From CAZSWR01 sp964610885 (GTDB lineage: Bacteria > Bacteroidota > Ignavibacteria > Kapaibacteriales > UBA2268): 56,615 nucleotides of DNA. Of this stretch, positions 45,692 through 53,425 are shown piece by piece. The stretch's first letter is position 1, and each line of letters starts with the position of its first letter. The translations under genes and the position numbers were made by a program. The notes beneath the pieces are model-generated. The model ran no database searches and was not told the DNA's origin. It worked only from the letters and a program-made list of their open reading frames with translations. The DNA is taken from the NCBI GenBank assembly GCA_964610885.1, contig CAZSWR010000011.1:1-56615 (forward strand). Reading direction: 5' to 3'.

Positions 45692-47236
45692 ATGTCCCCC
45701 AACACCCACAAAATTAAAAAAGCAGTCATCTCTGTATCCGACAAAACTGGCATCGTCGAGCTGGCCACAGCACTTGCCGAATGCGGAGTCGAGATTTATT
45801 CCACAGGCGGCACTCAGGCGCTTTTGGAAAGCAAACAAATCCCCGTTCGTAGCATTAGCGCGCTCACAGGGTTCCCCGAAATACTCGACGGCCGCGTCAA
45901 GACGTTGCACCCCGCTGTCCACGCCGGTTTGCTTGCCGAGTTGGACAAGGAAGAACACCGCACGCAGCTGGCCGAGCATTCAATTGATTCGATCGATTTG
46001 CTCGTCGTGAATCTTTATCCGTTCGAGGAAACACTCGCGAAGGGCGCCCAACACGAGTTGATTATCGAAAATATCGACATAGGCGGCCCCACGATGCTTC
46101 GTTCGGCAGCGAAAAACTACCGCTGGACCGCTCCGGTGGTCGATTCGGCCCGCTACGAAGATATTATTGCTTTCGTCCGCTCCGGCGGCACCATCCCCGA
46201 GGACTATCGCGAGCAACTGGCCTGCGACGTTTTCGAACACACTGCATACTACGACACAATCATTGCCCAATACATGCGTAAACGCACGATGCGCGAAATG
46301 CCCCCGAAGGCCACACTGCCCCTCAAACGCGAGGCATCGCTACGCTATGGCGAGAATCCCCACCAAACGGCAGCCCTGTACGGCGATTTCACAAAAATCT
46401 TCACGCAGCTCCATGGGAAAGAGCTTTCGTATAATAACATTATGGATATGGACGCCGCCTCGAAACTTATTCTCGAATTCGACGAGCCGGCCGTGGCCAT
46501 CATCAAGCACAACACTCCCTGCGGCGTCGCAATCTCCGAGAACCTGTCCGAGGCGTACAACAAAGCATTCATGACGGACACAGTCTCTGCCTTTGGCGGC
46601 ATTATTGCCTTCAACCGCACCGTGGACAAGGCCATTGCCGAAACTGTGCACTCGCTCTTCACCGAATTGCTGATCGCACCGGAATTCACCGACGAAGCCC
46701 TCGAAGTGCTCCGCAAAAAAAGAGATCGCCGACTGATCACCGCGCGTTACGATTTGCTCCGCGAATCGCTCAATTTCGACCTGCGGGCCGTTTCCGGTGG
46801 ATTCCTGATGCAATCCACCGACACGAAACTCATCGACGAAGCCGCCCTCCGAGTGGTAACGAAACGCCAACCGACAGAAAGCGAAATGAAAGCTATGATG
46901 TTCGGCTGGAAGGTCTGCAAACACGTGAAATCCAATGCGATCGTGTTCACCAACGACAACACTACTCTCGGCATTGGCGGCGGCCAGACCTCGCGAGTGG
47001 ATTCGGCCAGGATTGCAGTCGAAAAATCGCAGTTAATGAAACTGGACCTTCGCGGGTCGATTCTCGCTTCGGACGCTTACTTCCCGTTTGCCGATTCGAT
47101 CGACCATGCGGTTATCTCGGGCGCAACGGCAATCATTCAACCGGGCGGATCGGTTCGCGATGCCGAGGTTATCGAAGCAGCCGATGCTAACAATTTAGCA
47201 ATGGTTTTCACAGGCCTTAGGCACTTCAGGCACTAG
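45692..47236 (+). CDS. purH: bifunctional AICAR transformylase / IMP cyclohydrolase
   Basis: A 514-residue enzyme for the last two steps of IMP synthesis. ATG 45692 is preferred (GGAG 8 bases upstream); the frame opens at TTG 45680. The N-terminal MGS-like domain (about 1-190) carries IMP cyclohydrolase: SVSDKTGIVELATAL, STGGTQALLESKQI, GRVKTLHPAVHAGLL. The C-terminal AICARFT domain has LRYGENPHQTAALYG, AIIKHNTPCGVAI, SDAYFPFADSIDHAV and AIIQPGGSVRDAEVI, including the Lys-His pair needed for formyl transfer. It is monocistronic; the 263 bp upstream show a CATTCC/GGAATG fold but no recognised purine riboswitch. Confidence 0.96.
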   Translation: MSPNTHKIKKAVISVSDKTGIVELATALAECGVEIYSTGGTQALLESKQIPVRSISALTGFPEILDGRVKTLHPAVHAGLLAELDKEEHRTQLAEHSIDSIDLLVVNLYPFEETLAKGAQHELIIENIDIGGPTMLRSAAKNYRWTAPVVDSARYEDIIAFVRSGGTIPEDYREQLACDVFEHTAYYDTIIAQYMRKRTMREMPPKATLPLKREASLRYGENPHQTAALYGDFTKIFTQLHGKELSYNNIMDMDAASKLILEFDEPAVAIIKHNTPCGVAISENLSEAYNKAFMTDTVSAFGGIIAFNRTVDKAIAETVHSLFTELLIAPEFTDEALEVLRKKRDRRLITARYDLLRESLNFDLRAVSGGFLMQSTDTKLIDEAALRVVTKRQPTESEMKAMMFGWKVCKHVKSNAIVFTNDNTTLGIGGGQTSRVDSARIAVEKSQLMKLDLRGSILASDAYFPFADSIDHAVISGATAIIQPGGSVRDAEVIEAADANNLAMVFTGLRHFRH

Positions 47237-47274
47237 AATTTCTCAATGGAAGTGCCGTACAGCGAGTTTGATTT

Positions 47275-47395
47275 TTAGGTTCTATATCATTTTATGTGGG
47301 CGAGTTATTTGGATTATAAAACCACCCCAGAAAACCTTTGCTTAGCAATGGGTTTCTGGGGTGGTTGGCAACTCAACCGCAAAGAGCCGTTTTTA
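47275..47395. mobile_element. MITE-C, short copy
   Basis: Starts GTTCTATATCATTTTATGTG and has the core AACCACCCCAGAAAACC...TGGTTTCTGG... (47325-47365), a long near-perfect hairpin around TTTGCTTAGCAA. The right end GCAAAGAGCCG is short, so this copy is partly deleted. It fills the gap between purH and the LD-carboxypeptidase gene. Confidence 0.68.
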
Positions 47396-47420
47396 TGATT
47401 GACAGCCAAAGGAACTGAAC

Positions 47421-48452
47421 ATGATACGAAGGGACTTCTTCAAAATTGCAGCGGCCGGAGCGATTGCCGCCACGCCGACTGTGGGTTTGGCAATGGCCGC
47501 GGACAGCTCCATTTCGCCTGTCCTGCCGCCAATGCTGAAGCGCGGTGACACTGTTGCGCTCGTCGCCCCGGGCACTAACGTAACCGATCCAGACGATTTG
47601 AAAAAGGCCTACGAAGCCATGGAATACTTCGGGCTGAAACCAAGGATTTACAGGCCCTCGGCGGAATTTGGATACAAGAGCCGTTCCGTCCGAACCCGGA
47701 CAAACGAGATTCATTCGGCCTTTTCGGACAAGGAAGTGCGCGGAGTGGTCTGCCTGCGCGGCGGATATGCCTCGGCCATGCTGCTCGATTCGCTCGATTA
47801 TAACCTGATTCGCAATAATCCGAAGGTCTTCGTGGGATACTCCGACATCACGGCGATGCACTGCGCGATCAACAAACTCTCCGGCCTCGTTACTTACCAC
47901 GGCCCAGTTGCCTTGTCTGCCTTCACCAAATACACAATCAATTCATTCGAGGAAGTACTGTTTCGCGGCGCCCGTCCGCTGAAGCTGTCGAACCCCTCGC
48001 CCGGCGATTCTTTGCGCCAGCAGCACCCAACGAGGACGATTTCTCCGGGCGTAGCCCGTGGGCGCATCGTGGGCGGGAACCTCTCGATTATTTGTTCGCT
48101 AATGGGCACGCCATACGAAATCGATACGAAGGGAAAAATTCTGATCATCGAAGACGTCGGCGAGGAGCCTTACCGCATGGACAGAATGCTTAATCAGCTA
48201 AGGCTGGCCGGAAAGCTCGCCGATGCTGCCGGTATCGCAGTGGGCGAATGCGCTGATTGTAATTCAAACGGCTTGAATCCGTCTAAGGTATGGGATCCGT
48301 CCCTTGGCGAAGTGCTGGATAACTATTTGGCAGGCCTTTCGAAACCGGTTTTCTATGGTTTAACCTTTGGCCACACTTCGGACCAGCTCACGATCCCGAT
48401 AGGTGCGGAGGCCGAGATCGACGCCGGCGGACATTGTATTACTTTACTCTGA
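47421..48452 (+). CDS. Tat-exported LD-carboxypeptidase (S66 family)
   Basis: A 343-residue murein-recycling type peptidase. N-terminal RRDFFKIAAAGAIAATPTVG is a twin-arginine signal, so the enzyme is exported folded, unlike the cytosolic E. coli LdcA. The S66 catalytic triad is visible: S141 in VFVGYSDITAMH, E244 in LIIEDVGEEPYRMDRML and H318 in GLTFGHTSDQLTIPIG. Other family blocks: RGDTVALVAPGT, VVCLRGGYASAMLLD and GRIVGGNLSIICSLMGTPYE. It should remove the terminal D-Ala from tetrapeptides. AAAGGA precedes the ATG by 7 bases. Its stop codon overlaps the start of the next small gene (TGATG). Confidence 0.93.
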   Translation: MIRRDFFKIAAAGAIAATPTVGLAMAADSSISPVLPPMLKRGDTVALVAPGTNVTDPDDLKKAYEAMEYFGLKPRIYRPSAEFGYKSRSVRTRTNEIHSAFSDKEVRGVVCLRGGYASAMLLDSLDYNLIRNNPKVFVGYSDITAMHCAINKLSGLVTYHGPVALSAFTKYTINSFEEVLFRGARPLKLSNPSPGDSLRQQHPTRTISPGVARGRIVGGNLSIICSLMGTPYEIDTKGKILIIEDVGEEPYRMDRMLNQLRLAGKLADAAGIAVGECADCNSNGLNPSKVWDPSLGEVLDNYLAGLSKPVFYGLTFGHTSDQLTIPIGAEAEIDAGGHCITLL

Positions 48453-48763
48453 TGAAGATGAAAATCGTAAGCGTTCACAAAGTGCAGGGTTGCCTGGAGG
48501 GAACCAACGTCCGAGACATTTATTTCGACGAAGTAATGTCTGCGGAATTTGGCGATTACCTCTGCCGATTGGGCCATTTTGTTTTTAGGAAGGAAATCGA
48601 AAAGCCATTTTTCAAAGTCATGGTTCGCGGCCGATACACTCTGAAAGGCTCCGTAGGCAATGTCGCTGCCCGGTTGATTCTGCCCGGGCCGAACGATGCA
48701 GACGTGATTAGCGAAATTGAAGAGTACGTGGGCAAATTCAACCAACCAATCGAAGCGTCCTGA
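48452..48763 (+). CDS. small hypothetical protein translationally coupled to the LD-carboxypeptidase
   Basis: 103 residues, ATG at 48452 overlapping the upstream TGA by one base (a second ATG at 48458 is also possible). I do not recognise it. It has no signal peptide and no membrane segment. Visible parts: MKIVSVHKVQGCLEGTNVRD, an aromatic, charged middle (GDYLCRLGHFVFRKEIEKPF) and a conserved-looking tail RLILPGPNDADVISEIEEYV. Codon use looks like the neighbours. Coupling suggests co-expression with the carboxypeptidase, but the products would lie in different compartments. Confidence 0.72.
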   Translation: MKMKIVSVHKVQGCLEGTNVRDIYFDEVMSAEFGDYLCRLGHFVFRKEIEKPFFKVMVRGRYTLKGSVGNVAARLILPGPNDADVISEIEEYVGKFNQPIEAS

Positions 48764-48974
48764 TGGGCTGTTTGCTCCGTTCCTCGCTCTACTAAGCCGT
48801 CGTCACGGACGCACTCGCCGAATGCCTGCCGGAAATAAATACTGGTGCTGTTTTTATCTTTTTCATCATTAAAAATTATTATCATTGCTAATTTGTTTCA
48901 TTTGATTAAATTTGTAATGATTTTGAATTGGAATGAATATGAAACTTTTTCTACTTATTTAATACATTGGTTCT

Positions 48975-49556
48975 ATGCAAGAAGAGATTCTAACCCATCC
49001 ATTGAGCGAAACCAAACAGGTTACCGGCTCTCGGAGGCTGGTTCGGGAGAAAGCACTTCAGGTGCTAATGGCTCAAGAAATATGCGAAATGGAATGGGAG
49101 AAGTTGTTCAGGTTTATTTTCTTCCGCAATTTTAACTTTGGCGACGAAGAAGAAAAACACGAAAAAGTACTTACTCAAAACGAAATTAGTGAACTCGAGT
49201 CAGATATTCCGATCGTCTGGAAGCAAGACGAAATCGAGTTCGGCCGCACGCTCATCGAGCGCGTCATCATTCGCCGAGACTCTTTGAATATCATGATTCA
49301 GGACTTCACGGCGAACTGGGAGTTGGAGAGGATTGCCTTTATCGACAAGATCTTGATGCAAATCGCGATTGTCGAGCTTACCGAATTCAGCGAGATCCCC
49401 ACCAAAGTCAGCATTAACGAAGCAATTGATATTGCCAAGAAATACTCGACTCCGAAAAGCGGCACTTTCATTAACGGCGTGCTGGATTCAATTTTTGCTA
49501 AATTGAGCCAAGCCGGGCAAATCAACAAAACCGGCCGCGGCACAATCGATACATAA
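48975..49556 (+). CDS. nusB: transcription antitermination factor NusB
   Basis: A 193-residue all-helical RNA-binding protein for rRNA antitermination. N-terminal helix SRRLVREKALQVLMAQEI is the NusB hallmark, and the C-terminal half has NWELERIAFIDKILMQIAI, VELTEFSEIPTKVSINEAID and IAKKYSTPKSGTFINGVLD. It is longer than the usual 130-150 residues because of about 30 extra residues at the N-terminus-middle (FNFGDEEEKHEKVL), as in other Bacteroidota/Chlorobi NusB. A terminator follows. Confidence 0.95.
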   Translation: MQEEILTHPLSETKQVTGSRRLVREKALQVLMAQEICEMEWEKLFRFIFFRNFNFGDEEEKHEKVLTQNEISELESDIPIVWKQDEIEFGRTLIERVIIRRDSLNIMIQDFTANWELERIAFIDKILMQIAIVELTEFSEIPTKVSINEAIDIAKKYSTPKSGTFINGVLDSIFAKLSQAGQINKTGRGTIDT

Positions 49557-49578
49557 TTGGACTTTGCTCAATAAACTT

Positions 49579-49614
49579 TTGGCTTCCCGTGGTGCTCCGC
49601 AGGAAGCCATTTTT
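49579..49614 (+). terminator. terminator between nusB and the LOG gene
   Basis: TGGCTTCC (49580-49587) pairs with GGAAGCCA (49602-49609), then TTTTTG. It ends only about 15 bp before the next ATG. Confidence 0.65.
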
Positions 49615-49628
49615 GAAAGATACTAAAC

Positions 49629-50222
49629 ATGAAATATATCACAGTCTTTTGCGGTTCGTCCGAGGGCAACGACCCAGAAATTCTCCAAAGCGCGAAACTA
49701 CTCGGCTCTGAATTGGCCGCCCAAGGCTATGGATTGGTCTATGGCGGGGCCAAAGTGGGTCTGATGGGCGCCGTCGCAGATTCGGTCATCGCAGCCGGCG
49801 GGCGCGCGATCGGAGTGCTGCCGCGCTTCTTCAACAAAAAAGAAGTGGCCCACGACGCCCTCACCGAACTCGTTTACGTGGATTCGATGCAGGAGCGCAA
49901 GAACATTATGAACGAAAAGGCCGAAGGGTTCATCATCCTGCCCGGCGCCTATGGCACTCTGGACGAACTCTTCGAGGTGCTGACGCTCACGCAGCTGCAC
50001 TTGCTGTCCAAACCGATCGGCGTTTTGAACGTGGGCGGATTCTACGACTCTCTGCTCGAATTCCTGTCTGTTTGCGCTGCCAAGGGCTTCCTGCATCCCG
50101 ACCACTTCGCCCTGTTGCTTTCGGCCGCCACCCCGAGCGAGTTAATCGACAAGATGCGCCGCTGGTCCCCGCCCTCCACCAGCAAATGGTTCCTGGAGCG
50201 GGTTGGGAATGCGCCCTTTTGA
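49629..50222 (+). CDS. LOG-family nucleoside-5'-monophosphate phosphoribohydrolase
   Basis: A 197-residue Rossmann-like protein of the LOG/TIGR00730 family, which splits nucleotide monophosphates (cytokinin nucleotides in some organisms). Motifs: VFCGSSEGNDP, LVYGGAKVGLMGAVADS, SMQERKNIMNEKAEGFIILP and PGAYGTLDELFEVL (105-113 is the PGGxGTxxE motif, with Ala for the second Gly). The catalytic Arg and Glu are present. The real substrate in bacteria like this one is unclear. The last codons (GNAPF) and the TGA stop fall inside an intergenic repeat that runs on downstream. Confidence 0.9.
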   Translation: MKYITVFCGSSEGNDPEILQSAKLLGSELAAQGYGLVYGGAKVGLMGAVADSVIAAGGRAIGVLPRFFNKKEVAHDALTELVYVDSMQERKNIMNEKAEGFIILPGAYGTLDELFEVLTLTQLHLLSKPIGVLNVGGFYDSLLEFLSVCAAKGFLHPDHFALLLSAATPSELIDKMRRWSPPSTSKWFLERVGNAPF

Positions 50223-50388
50223 TTGCTGTTTTGTTGATGTGATAATGTGATGATAAAAAAGTTGCAAGGGAAAAGGTACAAGTAGCAAGTCAACTCTTTT
50301 TAGGGCAGTACAAGCTTCTACTTGCAACTTGTTACTTTCAACTTTCTACTTGAGATGGCGTGTAGGGGCGGGTTCCAAACCCGCCCGA
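50197..50388 (-). repeat. composite repeat overlapping the 3' end of the LOG gene
   Basis: Read on the minus strand: a GGGCGGGTTTGGAACCCGCC palindrome (50361-50388), the module GTAGAAAGTTGAAAGTAACA (ends about 50355), GTACTGCCCTAAAAAGAGTT, then CATCAACAAAACAGCAATC and a decayed GGGCGCATTCCC palindrome half that lies in the LOG coding sequence (50197-50218). Same modules as 10.10-10.28 kb but with the CATCAACAAAACAGC module at the other end. Confidence 0.85.
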
Positions 50389-50635
50389 CTTTTCAGCCAG
50401 ATGTGCCATGGAGGTTGTCTGAACTGTGATTCATTTGATTAATCTGATTAGTTTGAATGAGAGTATCAAGTCGCAAGGAGAAAGGTACAAGGAAAAATAA
50501 ATATATTATATCATACATGTTATATAGACCTGCCACACCTCCGAGGTGTGGCAGGTCTTTGAATTTACAAATCTCACAGAAAAAGGCACGGCGTGCCGTG
50601 CCCCTACCGAAAACCTTATAATTCCAACCTTTTAT
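50223..50635. repeat. intergenic repeats downstream of the LOG gene
   Basis: Besides the composite repeat: GTCTGAACTGTGATT (50416-50430) with TGATT steps; the perfect hairpin GACCTGCCACACCTC / GAGGTGTGGCAGGTC (50527-50557); and GGCACGGCGTGCCGTGCC (50585-50602), a perfect palindrome. No gene. Confidence 0.8.
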
Positions 50636-51001
50636 CTACGCTTGCGAATGCAGTCCGATTGTGTTGCCTTCGGTGTCCTGCATTAGCCCGCAGTACCCTT
50701 GGCCCTCTGCCTCGATTTTCGTTTTTTCCCAAATCACTTTGCCGCCATTGGCTTCGGCCTTCCGCAGTGTGGCGTTCATGTCCTGGACGGTGAAGCTGAT
50801 CTGCGTGCCGTCCGCGGAGGGCTTGAATTTTTCGTTGTAGAAAATGCAGCCCGGGGTTCCTTCCATGTCCAACATGCCCATCACCTCCGTACCCTCGCAT
50901 TGGCAGATGCTGATGCGGCAATCCAATACGTTCGTGTAGAATTTTACGGCCCTTTCGAAATCCGACGTCGGGATCGAGAAGAAAACAATTTGGTTTTTCA
51001 T
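50636..51001 (-). CDS. VOC-superfamily (glyoxalase/bleomycin-resistance-like) protein
   Basis: A 121-residue protein. ATG 51001 is chosen (GGAG 9 bases upstream) over the longer frame from 51031. One VOC fold made of two beta-alpha-beta modules: QIVFFSIPTSDFERAVKFYT, NVLDCRISICQCEGTEVMGM, then QISFTVQDMNATLRKAEANG and GYCGLMQDTEGNTIGLHSQA. The terminal GNTIGLHS block is the common metal/cofactor-site strand of the superfamily. Activity unknown. Single gene on the minus strand between plus-strand units. Confidence 0.87.
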   Translation of the reverse strand: MKNQIVFFSIPTSDFERAVKFYTNVLDCRISICQCEGTEVMGMLDMEGTPGCIFYNEKFKPSADGTQISFTVQDMNATLRKAEANGGKVIWEKTKIEAEGQGYCGLMQDTEGNTIGLHSQA

Positions 51002-51551
51002 AGTATTTACTCCGAAAAATTTAAAAAACATGTTACAAAAATACGTACCTACAGACCTGGAAAATTGTATAAATCGGACAATGTTTGCTTATTGTCTGTT
51101 GAATGAATCAAGAATATTGGATGCACTGGGTATGGGGTATGGGGAAATTCGTTGATATGCCACAGTAGGGCAAGCCCCAATGCCAAAGTCGCAGTAACTC
51201 ATTAATATATCAACAAATCCCCCAACCCCCTTTTTCTAAGCGGGCTAAAGAAAATATAATAAATAATAGCAATAGGTAGTAGGGGTTCAAAATCTTGAAC
51301 CCCTATACGAATCAAAAGGGACGATAGTTAATTCTTATTGGATTGTAATCTAATATTTCGTAGCAGTGGGGCTTGCCCCGCTGTAATATAACAACGACTT
51401 ACATTGGATCCTATACCCCATACCCTATACCCGTGCTTTCATATTTCTTGTCGTTTTCAACAGCCTGCAAAGAGTATTCATTAACAATATGAATTATTTC
51501 GCTTATTTGTACGTCATAAAATTCTGTGAGTTGATTTTTGCGAGGCAAAAC
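51002..51551. repeat. 550-bp intergenic region with rearranged MITE-B
   Basis: An inverted repeat of GGGTATGGGGTATGGGG (51126-51142) and CCCCATACCCTATACCC (51416-51432) encloses an inverted MITE-B (about 51151-51472; CCCCAACCCCCTTTTTCTAA, right end TTTTCAACAGCC), the hairpin AGGGGTTCAA/TTGAACCCCT (51281-51305) and GGGGCTTGCCCCGC (51367-51380). The promoter of the permease should lie in 51473-51545. No gene. Confidence 0.65.
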
Positions 51552-52832
51552 ATGCAAGTGATAATAGATGTGATCGGGGTCGGGATCGACCTATTCTTCG
51601 AAATGGCGCCATACCTGCTAATCGGTATGTTTTTCGCCGGATTGCTGTATATTTTCGTAACTAAGTCTATGGTGGCCCGCCATATCGGTTCGGGCAGTTT
51701 CCTGTCTGTTTTCAAGGCGGCTGTGCTCGGAGTGCCGCTTCCGCTTTGCAGCTGCGGGGTCATTCCATCGGCAGTATTCCTGAAGAAAAACGGAGCTTCG
51801 CACGGCTCGGTAATTTCCTTCCTGATATCGACGCCGCAGACAGGCATCGACAGCATGATCGCCACATACGGCATGATGGGTTGGGTGTTCGCGATATTTC
51901 GGCCAGTTGCGGCCTTCTTGATGGGTATAATTGGCGGGGCCGGCGCTCGGTTCGTGCCCGCTTCCGATAACGGAACCAACGAAGTAATTAGCGACGAAGA
52001 CGAAAGGGATTCGGCCGTAGGGTGGGGGCAGCGAATTAAAAAAATGCTGAAGTATTCGTTCGTTGACTTCGTCGACGACATTTCCACGCAGTTTGTCATT
52101 GGCTTGATTATTTCCGGTTTGATTACGTTTTTCGTGCCGGAGAAATTCTTCAGCGATTACGGCATCAGCGACGGGATCCTGGGAATGCTCGTTGCGATGG
52201 CGATCGGCATCCCGATGTACGTTTGCGCAACTGCTTCGATTCCGATAGCGCTCACGCTGATGGCCAAAGGTATCTCGCCGGGAGTGGCTTTCGTGTTCTT
52301 GGCCACGGGGCCGGCCACGAATGCAGCTTCGCTTGCGATACTCAGCAAGGTGTTGGGCCGGAAGGTAACAACGTACTACGTAGGCGTGATTGCAGTCCTG
52401 TCGGTGGTATTCGGGTATTTGCTGGATTTCGTTTTCGCGGCCACGGGCGCTCCGATTCCGGTCTCCGAAGCCGTTTCGTGCCACGCCGAGGGCGCAAGCA
52501 TGGGCGGTGCCAGCTGGCTGGAATATGCGGCCGGTACTTTTTTCGCAATACTTATAATCCTATCGTTTTATAGAAAATATGTGAGGCCAATTGTCTCGCG
52601 AGGAGGAAATAATAACATGAAAGGCACGACAATCTTCGATATCGAAGGGATGACATGCAACCATTGCGTGATGAACGTCGAAAAATCTGTTCGCCGAGTG
52701 GAGGGCACTGTAGATGTCCGTGTGGATCTCGCCGCGAAAAAAGCATACGTGGGCGGCGAGTTCTCGGCCGACGATGTCAAAAAGTCTATTGAATCCGCCG
52801 GATACGAGGTCAAATCTGTTACGAAAGACTGA
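51552..52832 (+). CDS. SO_0444/ArsP-like metal permease fused to a heavy-metal-associated domain
   Basis: A 426-residue inner-membrane protein of the DUF318 (ArsP_1) permease family, whose members export Cu, Zn or organoarsenicals. ATG 51552 (GAGG 6 bases upstream) is preferred over the frame opening at 51489. About eight to ten membrane segments, with family motifs PLPLCSCGVIPSAVFLKKNG (C66, C68), SFLISTPQTGIDSMIATYG, a charged cytoplasmic loop (137-165), GIPMYVCATASIPIALTLMA and VFLATGPATNAASLAIL. Residues 356-426 form an HMA domain with the metal site C369-N-H-C372 in EGMTCNHC. Codon 356 is an ATG preceded by a perfect AGGAGG, so the HMA domain may also be made alone. Confidence 0.92.
   Translation: MQVIIDVIGVGIDLFFEMAPYLLIGMFFAGLLYIFVTKSMVARHIGSGSFLSVFKAAVLGVPLPLCSCGVIPSAVFLKKNGASHGSVISFLISTPQTGIDSMIATYGMMGWVFAIFRPVAAFLMGIIGGAGARFVPASDNGTNEVISDEDERDSAVGWGQRIKKMLKYSFVDFVDDISTQFVIGLIISGLITFFVPEKFFSDYGISDGILGMLVAMAIGIPMYVCATASIPIALTLMAKGISPGVAFVFLATGPATNAASLAILSKVLGRKVTTYYVGVIAVLSVVFGYLLDFVFAATGAPIPVSEAVSCHAEGASMGGASWLEYAAGTFFAILIILSFYRKYVRPIVSRGGNNNMKGTTIFDIEGMTCNHCVMNVEKSVRRVEGTVDVRVDLAAKKAYVGGEFSADDVKKSIESAGYEVKSVTKD
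52601..52619 (+). promoter_or_regulatory. internal ribosome-binding site and ATG within the permease gene
   Basis: AGGAGG at 52601-52606 and ATG at 52617-52619 (10-base spacer), in the same frame as the permease. It is the strongest Shine-Dalgarno match I see in the window and falls exactly at the linker (SRGGNNN) before the HMA domain. Confidence 0.6.
52617..52832 (+). CDS. candidate free HMA metallochaperone from an internal start
   Basis: If translation starts at the internal ATG, the product is a 71-residue soluble CopZ-sized protein: MKGTTIFDIEGMTCNHCVMN, then VEKSVRRVEGTVDVRVDLAA and the usual final helix-strand ending AGYEVKSVTKD. It has a full beta-alpha-beta-beta-alpha-beta HMA fold with the CxxC metal site. 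It would be co-made with the permease and could deliver metal to it. E. coli copA makes a chaperone from its own N-terminal HMA by frameshifting; here the means would be internal initiation. Not proved. Confidence 0.5.
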   Translation: MKGTTIFDIEGMTCNHCVMNVEKSVRRVEGTVDVRVDLAAKKAYVGGEFSADDVKKSIESAGYEVKSVTKD

Positions 52833-52839
52833 TCAGGAA

Positions 52840-53250
52840 TTGAATTCCGGTTCGTACGTGCTCGTGCTGCGCCTCCGAGAGGGCGCAATGGTTCGCGTTG
52901 GCGCATTGGGAATGCTCGCTTTCCCGAAAGGATTCTACACATATACCGGTTCGGCGATGAAGAACCTGCGGCAGCGCGTGGGCAGACACTTGCGTCGCGA
53001 TAAGAAAGTTCGCTGGCATATCGATTATCTGACATGCTCGCCCGAGTGCGAAATCGTTGATACGCTGCTGTTCCCTTCGGCCGAGAAGGAGGAATGCCGG
53101 CGGAACCGTGCGATCGAAAGTCTGCTCGGCGCTCGCGCGATTGCCCAGGGCTTCGGTTCGTCCGATTGCGGCGATTGCTCGGCACATTTATTGTACCTTG
53201 GCGAATCGTTCAGCAAAGAGACACTATGCAATGCAGTAAATTGCATATAA
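52840..53250 (+). CDS. DUF123 GIY-YIG-like protein
   Basis: A 136-residue protein of the DUF123 family, related to GIY-YIG nucleases. The best start is TTG 52840, seven bases after the permease stop, because homology begins at NSGSYVLVLRLREG; the longer frame overlaps the permease. Motifs: VGALGMLAFPKGFYTYTGSA (the GIY-YIG-like strand pair as FYTYTGSA), MKNLRQRVGRHLRRDKKVRW, HIDYLTCSPECEIVDTLLFP and GFGSSDCGDCSAHLLYL with a Cys-x-x-Cys. Usual family length 130-150. Probably translationally coupled to the permease. Enzyme activity of the family is not established. Confidence 0.88.
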   Translation: MNSGSYVLVLRLREGAMVRVGALGMLAFPKGFYTYTGSAMKNLRQRVGRHLRRDKKVRWHIDYLTCSPECEIVDTLLFPSAEKEECRRNRAIESLLGARAIAQGFGSSDCGDCSAHLLYLGESFSKETLCNAVNCI

Positions 53251-53425
53251 TATAATATTATTAGTGCGGATCGTGAGTTTGCGTGTTATAAATTGTTCGA
53301 TTAGTTCTGTTGCCGAAAACTTTCCCATGCCTGTTATTTCGTTTTTTTGTCGTAATTTCGCAACTTATTCTGTTTAAAATAGTATTAACAGATGTAGTTT
53401 TTGAAATAATGTTTAGGATATATTC

